Part shown: positions 5,721 to 9,184 of the stretch, one piece after another
Layout of the letters: each line of letters begins with the position of its first letter
Position numbering within the stretch: position 1 is the first letter of the stretch
NCBI GenBank assembly: GCA_009704515.1
Contig: WLDZ01000030.1
Coordinates: forward strand, 1-9,184
Direction: 5' to 3'
Origin: Actinomycetota bacterium
Lineage (GTDB): Bacteria > Actinomycetota > Actinomycetes > Nanopelagicales > Nanopelagicaceae
DNA: 9,184 nt
Notes under the pieces: generated by a model
Told to the model about the DNA's origin: nothing
The model's database searches: none
Seen by the model: only the letters and a program-made list of their open reading frames with translations
Program-made: the position numbers and the translations under genes

Positions 5721-7205
5721 TTACTTAACTGGCCCGACAATTCGTTCTGCGGCCAATCGCCCTGAAATCAAAACCATTGGCACGCCGACTCCTGGTTGTG
5801 TTCCGCTGCCGGCAAAGACAACATTTTCAAAGCCAGCTGCAATATTGCGTGGGCGGAAAGGTCCAGTCTGGAAGAAGGTATGCGCGCTTGCAAATGGTGC
5901 ACCGCGCTCCATTCCTTGAGCCTGCCAATCCAATGGTGTTGTTATCTGTTCGACTTCAATGGCATCACCAAATCCATCGTATCCACGCGATTCGAGAGTA
6001 CGAATCATTTCATCGCGATAGCGAGACTTTTCGGTAGTCCAATCAATGTCTGCATCAAGATTAGGGGTTGGGAAAAGAACGTAATAAGACTCTTTACCTG
6101 GAGGCGCCAGCGTTGGGTCATCGTGGGTTGGGACAGTTACAAGGACAGAAGGATCGCTCATAAGTGTCTTCTTCTTAATGAGCTCTTCAAATACGCCGTC
6201 CCAAGACTCTCCGAAGTGAATATTGTGGTGGGCAATGTGGTCATACTTCTTTGAAGAACCGACAAGCATCGTCACGCAGGAAGGTGAGTACTTCAGGCGC
6301 TTAATTGAAAGAGGCTCTTTCTTAAGAAGTTCCTTCCACACAACTGGAAGATCCGGGTTCATTACGATGGCATCGCACTCGTAACGCTCGCCTTTATCTG
6401 TGATGGCGGCAGTTACTCGCGAATTTGAAGTTTCCAGGGAAGTTACTGATGAACCATAGACAAACTTGACGCCATGCTTCTGCGCAGCTGCTGCTAATGC
6501 GCGAGGAACTGCATGCATTCCACCCTTAGGGAAGAAGACTCCATTTACAGAGTCCATATATGCAATCACTGCATAAATGGCAAGTGCCTGCTGTGGACTG
6601 ACTCCTGCATACATTGCCTGGAATGAGTAAACCTTTTGCAGGCGAGGATCTTTAAGGAATTGATTGACCTTAGGTTGCAATTTTCTAAAGCCACCTAGTG
6701 CAATTAAGCGCGCTAAATTGGGAGTTAGTAGATTAAAAGGTGAATCAATATTGCGATCGATAAAGTCATTCATCTCGTACTTATAGAGCTTTGTTACAAA
6801 GTCAACATATTCGACATATCCTGCAGCTTCGGTAGCCGAGACCTTCTCGCGAATCTCTTGCTCCATCGCTTTAGTATCTGCGTGGACATCAATCTGCGAA
6901 CCGTCATGATAGAAAGCACGATAGAGAGGAGCAACTGGCATGAGTTCTAGCCAATCTTTCATATCTTCACCAACAGCCGAAAACGAATCTTGAATGAGCG
7001 AAGGCATCGTTAAAACAGAAGGCCCAGTATCAAATGCATAGCCATCTTTGTTGAGCAGTCCGTTACGTCCGCCCGGTACGAGTTCGCGTTCAATAACTGT
7101 TACATCGCGACCAGCGCCTGCCAAACGAAGTGCGGCACTAAGGCCGGCAAGGCCTGCTCCGACAACAACAACCTTTTGAGTTGGTCCAGTGATTCTTTTT
7201 GGCAC
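5721..7205 (-). CDS. crtI: Phytoene desaturase (CrtI-type, FAD-dependent)
   Basis: 494 residues, full length. The enzyme desaturates phytoene in several steps, usually to lycopene in bacteria, using FAD at the membrane. The N-terminal dinucleotide fold VVVVGAGLAGLSAALRLAG (12-30) ends at E39 in VTVIER. It is followed by the family motif PGGRNG (44-49) and GYAFDTGPSVLTMP (55-68). The C-terminal FAD-binding signature VFAGSGTQPGVGVPMV (463-478) carries the PGVGVPM typical of bacterial CrtI. The start is GTG 7205, overlapping the crtE stop by one base (TAGTG), with AGAGAAG six bases upstream, so it is coupled to crtE. The number of desaturation steps (neurosporene, lycopene or tetradehydrolycopene) cannot be told from sequence. 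Related diapophytoene desaturases are less likely because a GGPP-type synthase gene is adjacent. Confidence 0.96.
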   Translation of the reverse strand: MPKRITGPTQKVVVVGAGLAGLSAALRLAGAGRDVTVIERELVPGGRNGLLNKDGYAFDTGPSVLTMPSLIQDSFSAVGEDMKDWLELMPVAPLYRAFYHDGSQIDVHADTKAMEQEIREKVSATEAAGYVEYVDFVTKLYKYEMNDFIDRNIDSPFNLLTPNLARLIALGGFRKLQPKVNQFLKDPRLQKVYSFQAMYAGVSPQQALAIYAVIAYMDSVNGVFFPKGGMHAVPRALAAAAQKHGVKFVYGSSVTSLETSNSRVTAAITDKGERYECDAIVMNPDLPVVWKELLKKEPLSIKRLKYSPSCVTMLVGSSKKYDHIAHHNIHFGESWDGVFEELIKKKTLMSDPSVLVTVPTHDDPTLAPPGKESYYVLFPTPNLDADIDWTTEKSRYRDEMIRTLESRGYDGFGDAIEVEQITTPLDWQAQGMERGAPFASAHTFFQTGPFRPRNIAAGFENVVFAGSGTQPGVGVPMVLISGRLAAERIVGPVK

Positions 7206-8290
7206 TATGCACTTCTCTTTACTGCGCTGAGCGCGATATAGGTGAGGAACTCACGAGCGGATAAATCTATTGCAGGATCCTCAATGGCGCGCAGTGAATC
7301 ATTCGAAAGCTTCTCGATGAGGTCCTCTACCTGTGCTACGGCACCTGAATTGATGATGAGAGCACGAAGCTCTTCAATCTTCGCAGGTGAAATATCAGCC
7401 TTGCCAAGGTGGCTAACCAGCATCTCTCGCTCTTGACCTTTGAGCAGATCCAGCGCGATAGCCATCAATACAGTGCGCTTGCCTTCGCGTAAATCATCTC
7501 CCGCAGGCTTTCCTGTCACCGATGGATCGCCAAAAATTCCGAGTAAATCATCACGAAGCTGAAAGGCTTCGCCTAAAGGAAGTCCGTATCGCGATAGCGC
7601 AGAGAGCAAAGGACCATCAGTGCGCTGCTTAGAATCTCCAATCACTGCGCCAAGGTGGAGCGGGCGCTCGATTGTGTATTTACCTGATTTGTAACGTGCA
7701 ATTCGCAATGAGCGTTCGACGCTATAGGTACTTTCTCCTGATTCGCGAACATCAAGATATTGCCCTGCCATAAGTTCGACTCGCATCTCATCGTGGATTC
7801 GTTGCACCGCCAGAAGTGATTCATTTGAAATTCCAGATGTGTTGAGCATTTGATCTGACCAAACAAGTGCAAGGTCACCAAGAAGTACTGCAGCTGATTC
7901 ACCGAATTGTTTTGCAAGACCATTCATCGCACTCGATTGATGCAGATTTTCAAAATGTCGATGCATCGCAGGCTTACCGCGTCTTGTATCTGAACCATCC
8001 ATGAGATCGTCATGAATTAAGGCACATGCTTGCAAAAGCTCAAGGCTCGAGATTGCGCGAACCATTTCGCGAGTAGGAGTTGCACCACTTGCCATTATTC
8101 CGGCATAGGCAAAGAGTGGGCGAAGCCGCTTTCCGCCATCGAGTAAAAATTCGTCAAGGGCATCACAGACAGGTTGCAGCTCAGATGCGATTGCCAAGAG
8201 ATAGGTCCGTTGCGCCGCCAAATAGAGTGAAAGTTCATGGCGAATATCCGCCCGCGCCTGCTCTATAGCGACTTTTACCTCAGTACTCAC
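7205..8290 (-). CDS. crtE: Geranylgeranyl diphosphate synthase (IdsA/CrtE, trans-polyprenyl synthase)
   Basis: 361 residues from GTG 8290, in the IdsA size range. It builds GGPP from IPP and allylic diphosphates to feed crtB. Motifs: GGKRLRP (52-58), first aspartate-rich motif LIHDDLMDGSDTRRGKPAMH (91-110; D94, D95, D98, R103, R104), and second motif FQLRDDLLGIFGDP (243-256; D247, D248), with GDDLREGKRT (264-273). The second motif has G in place of the last aspartate, common in actinobacterial IdsA as I recall. Small residues C89 and A90 before the first motif argue against a C15-only product and favour C20 or longer. The frame stays open upstream to 8620, but that part is antisense to metF. 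GTG 8290 is chosen by length and by TACCGT six bases upstream (leaderless); ATG 8314 is an alternative. Divergence from metF resembles the idsA2 locus of M. tuberculosis. Confidence 0.93.
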   Translation of the reverse strand: MSTEVKVAIEQARADIRHELSLYLAAQRTYLLAIASELQPVCDALDEFLLDGGKRLRPLFAYAGIMASGATPTREMVRAISSLELLQACALIHDDLMDGSDTRRGKPAMHRHFENLHQSSAMNGLAKQFGESAAVLLGDLALVWSDQMLNTSGISNESLLAVQRIHDEMRVELMAGQYLDVRESGESTYSVERSLRIARYKSGKYTIERPLHLGAVIGDSKQRTDGPLLSALSRYGLPLGEAFQLRDDLLGIFGDPSVTGKPAGDDLREGKRTVLMAIALDLLKGQEREMLVSHLGKADISPAKIEELRALIINSGAVAQVEDLIEKLSNDSLRAIEDPAIDLSAREFLTYIALSAVKRSA

Positions 8291-8296
8291 GCGGTA

Positions 8297-8306
8297 ACGG
8301 TACCCT
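8297..8306. promoter_or_regulatory. Overlapping divergent -10 elements for crtE and metF
   Basis: On the plus strand TACCCT (8301-8306) lies six bases before the metF ATG at 8313. On the minus strand TACCGT (8302-8297) lies six bases before the crtE GTG at 8290. Both fit TAnnnT and both would give leaderless transcripts, consistent with no Shine-Dalgarno at either gene. The two hexamers share the TA at 8301-8302, within a GGTACC palindrome, so the two polymerases would exclude each other. No clear -35 is seen on either side, and each would lie within the other's coding sequence. Confidence 0.4.
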
Positions 8307-8312
8307 GACTCC

Positions 8313-9184
8313 ATGCAGATTGGCGCGATGAAGAGTGATGGAGCACCGACCTTCTCCTTCGAATTTTTCCCGCCTAAAGATAGTGAGGGCGAAAGCCGGC
8401 TTTGGTCAGCTATCGACAGCCTTCGCTCTATCGCTCCAGATTTCATATCGGTTACATACGGAGCCGGCGGTTCAACCCGAGATCGCACAATAAAAATCAC
8501 CTCAGAGATAACAGCTCGCACTAAGGTTCCAACAGTTGCACACCTCACTTGTGTTGGCTCGACCCGAACAGAACTTCTTGAAATTCTCACTAAATACCGT
8601 GAAGCAGGTATAAATAGCATTCTGGCGCTACGCGGAGATCCAGTAGGTGGTCCACGTGCTCCTTGGACAAAGACAGATGGCGGACTAGATCATGCCGACG
8701 AATTAGTTATGTTGGCAGCTGAATTTGGTGGATTCACAATCGGCGTAGCAGCTTTTCCTGATGGTCACCCTGCAACAGATTCGGCAACCAATCAAGATAT
8801 TGAAGTTCTTCTTCGCAAAGAGCAACTCGGTGCATCTTTTGCAACAACACAATTTTTCTTTGAAGTTGATAAATGGGCTGCTCTCGTGGAAAAACTCGCT
8901 GCGCAAGGTTCGTCGTTACCGATCATTCCGGGAATCCTGCCAGTGACTAATGTAAAGCAGCTCAACCGAATGGCTGAGCTCAGCGGAACTCCAATTCCAG
9001 CGTCAATCTCGCAAGCATTTGATGCAATAGGTGAGAATCCTGATGATGTTCGCAAATTAGGTGTCGAGATCGCTACAGAGCTATCTCAGAAGTTACTTGA
9101 TGCAGGAGCTCCTGGTTTACATTTTTATACAATGAATACATCTACTGCCACCCGCGAGATATTTGAGAATCTAAAGAAGCGATA
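8313..9184 (+). CDS. metF: 5,10-methylenetetrahydrofolate reductase, stop codon cut by window edge
   Basis: 290 codons are read from ATG 8313, ending with CGA followed by TA at the window edge, so probably only one base of the stop is missing. The enzyme reduces methylene-THF to methyl-THF with FAD, supplying methyl groups for methionine synthesis. Family motifs in order, numbered from ATG 8313: FSFEFFPPK (14-22, catalytic glutamate E17), SVTYGAGGSTRDRT, AHLTCVGSTRTEL, ILALRGDPVGGPRAPW, GVAAFPDGHP, TTQFFFEV, IIPGILPVTNVKQL, and near the C-terminus GAPGLHFYTMNTSTATREI. This is the canonical Streptomyces/E. coli-like type, not the short atypical mycobacterial form. There is no Shine-Dalgarno at ATG 8313 or at the alternative ATG 8328. 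TACCCT six bases upstream of 8313 favours that start as leaderless. It is the only plus-strand gene here, divergent from crtE. Confidence 0.95.
   Translation, partial: MQIGAMKSDGAPTFSFEFFPPKDSEGESRLWSAIDSLRSIAPDFISVTYGAGGSTRDRTIKITSEITARTKVPTVAHLTCVGSTRTELLEILTKYREAGINSILALRGDPVGGPRAPWTKTDGGLDHADELVMLAAEFGGFTIGVAAFPDGHPATDSATNQDIEVLLRKEQLGASFATTQFFFEVDKWAALVEKLAAQGSSLPIIPGILPVTNVKQLNRMAELSGTPIPASISQAFDAIGENPDDVRKLGVEIATELSQKLLDAGAPGLHFYTMNTSTATREIFENLKKR

Noticed and set aside
5796..6254. 152-residue plus-strand open frame
   Set aside because: It lies antisense within crtI, shows no family motif and has the composition expected of a shadow frame.
8291..8620. 110-residue N-terminal extension of the crtE reading frame
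   Set aside because: It is antisense to the strongly conserved start of metF, has no synthase homology, and would make the protein 471 residues where IdsA enzymes are about 360.
8703..9055. Minus-strand open frames at the right end
   Set aside because: They are antisense to metF, whose plus-strand frame carries all the reductase motifs without a break.

Overview
This window looks like part of a compact, medium-GC actinobacterial chromosome. Its gene families match actinobacterial versions: a PknL-type kinase with PASTA domains, a Streptomyces-like MetF, and an IdsA-type prenyl diphosphate synthase divergent from metF. Genes abut or overlap (TAATG, TAGTG, a 35-base overlap), several starts lack a Shine-Dalgarno sequence, and base composition is modest. 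This fits a streamlined aquatic actinobacterium (for example the acI/Nanopelagicales type), but that placement is inference, not proof. I saw no tRNA, rRNA, CRISPR array, insertion sequence or phage gene. No stretch longer than about 100 bases lacks a gene.

Layout from right to left. The single plus-strand gene, metF (8313 to the right edge), is complete except for the last base of its stop codon. It faces a long minus-strand run. First comes a carotenoid block, crtE/idsA (GTG at 8290), crtI and crtB, which should convert C5/C15 precursors to phytoene and then desaturate it. No lycopene cyclase follows. Just after the crtB stop codon lies a TPP (thiamine pyrophosphate) riboswitch (4825-4744). 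It precedes a Pnu-family vitamin transporter, which I therefore call PnuT (thiamine) rather than PnuC (nicotinamide riboside). The transporter overlaps a small P-loop kinase of the uridine-kinase-like type, a candidate for trapping the imported vitamin by phosphorylation. Then come pknL (membrane Ser/Thr kinase with four extracellular PASTA domains), nfo (endonuclease IV) and an EamA/DMT-family permease cut by the left edge.

Regulation visible in the sequence. A promoter-like element (CAGACA, 18 bases, TAATAT) overlaps the end of crtB and would start transcription at the first base of the riboswitch, separating thiamine salvage from the carotenoid genes. Three genes without a Shine-Dalgarno sequence (metF, crtE, pknL) each carry a TAnnnT hexamer exactly six bases before the start codon, as expected for leaderless transcripts. 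The metF and crtE hexamers share a TA dinucleotide head to head.

The most interesting part is the riboswitch, PnuT and P-loop kinase unit. It suggests a thiamine salvage operon with an uncharacterised kinase, placed between isoprenoid/carotenoid genes and a cell-envelope kinase gene.
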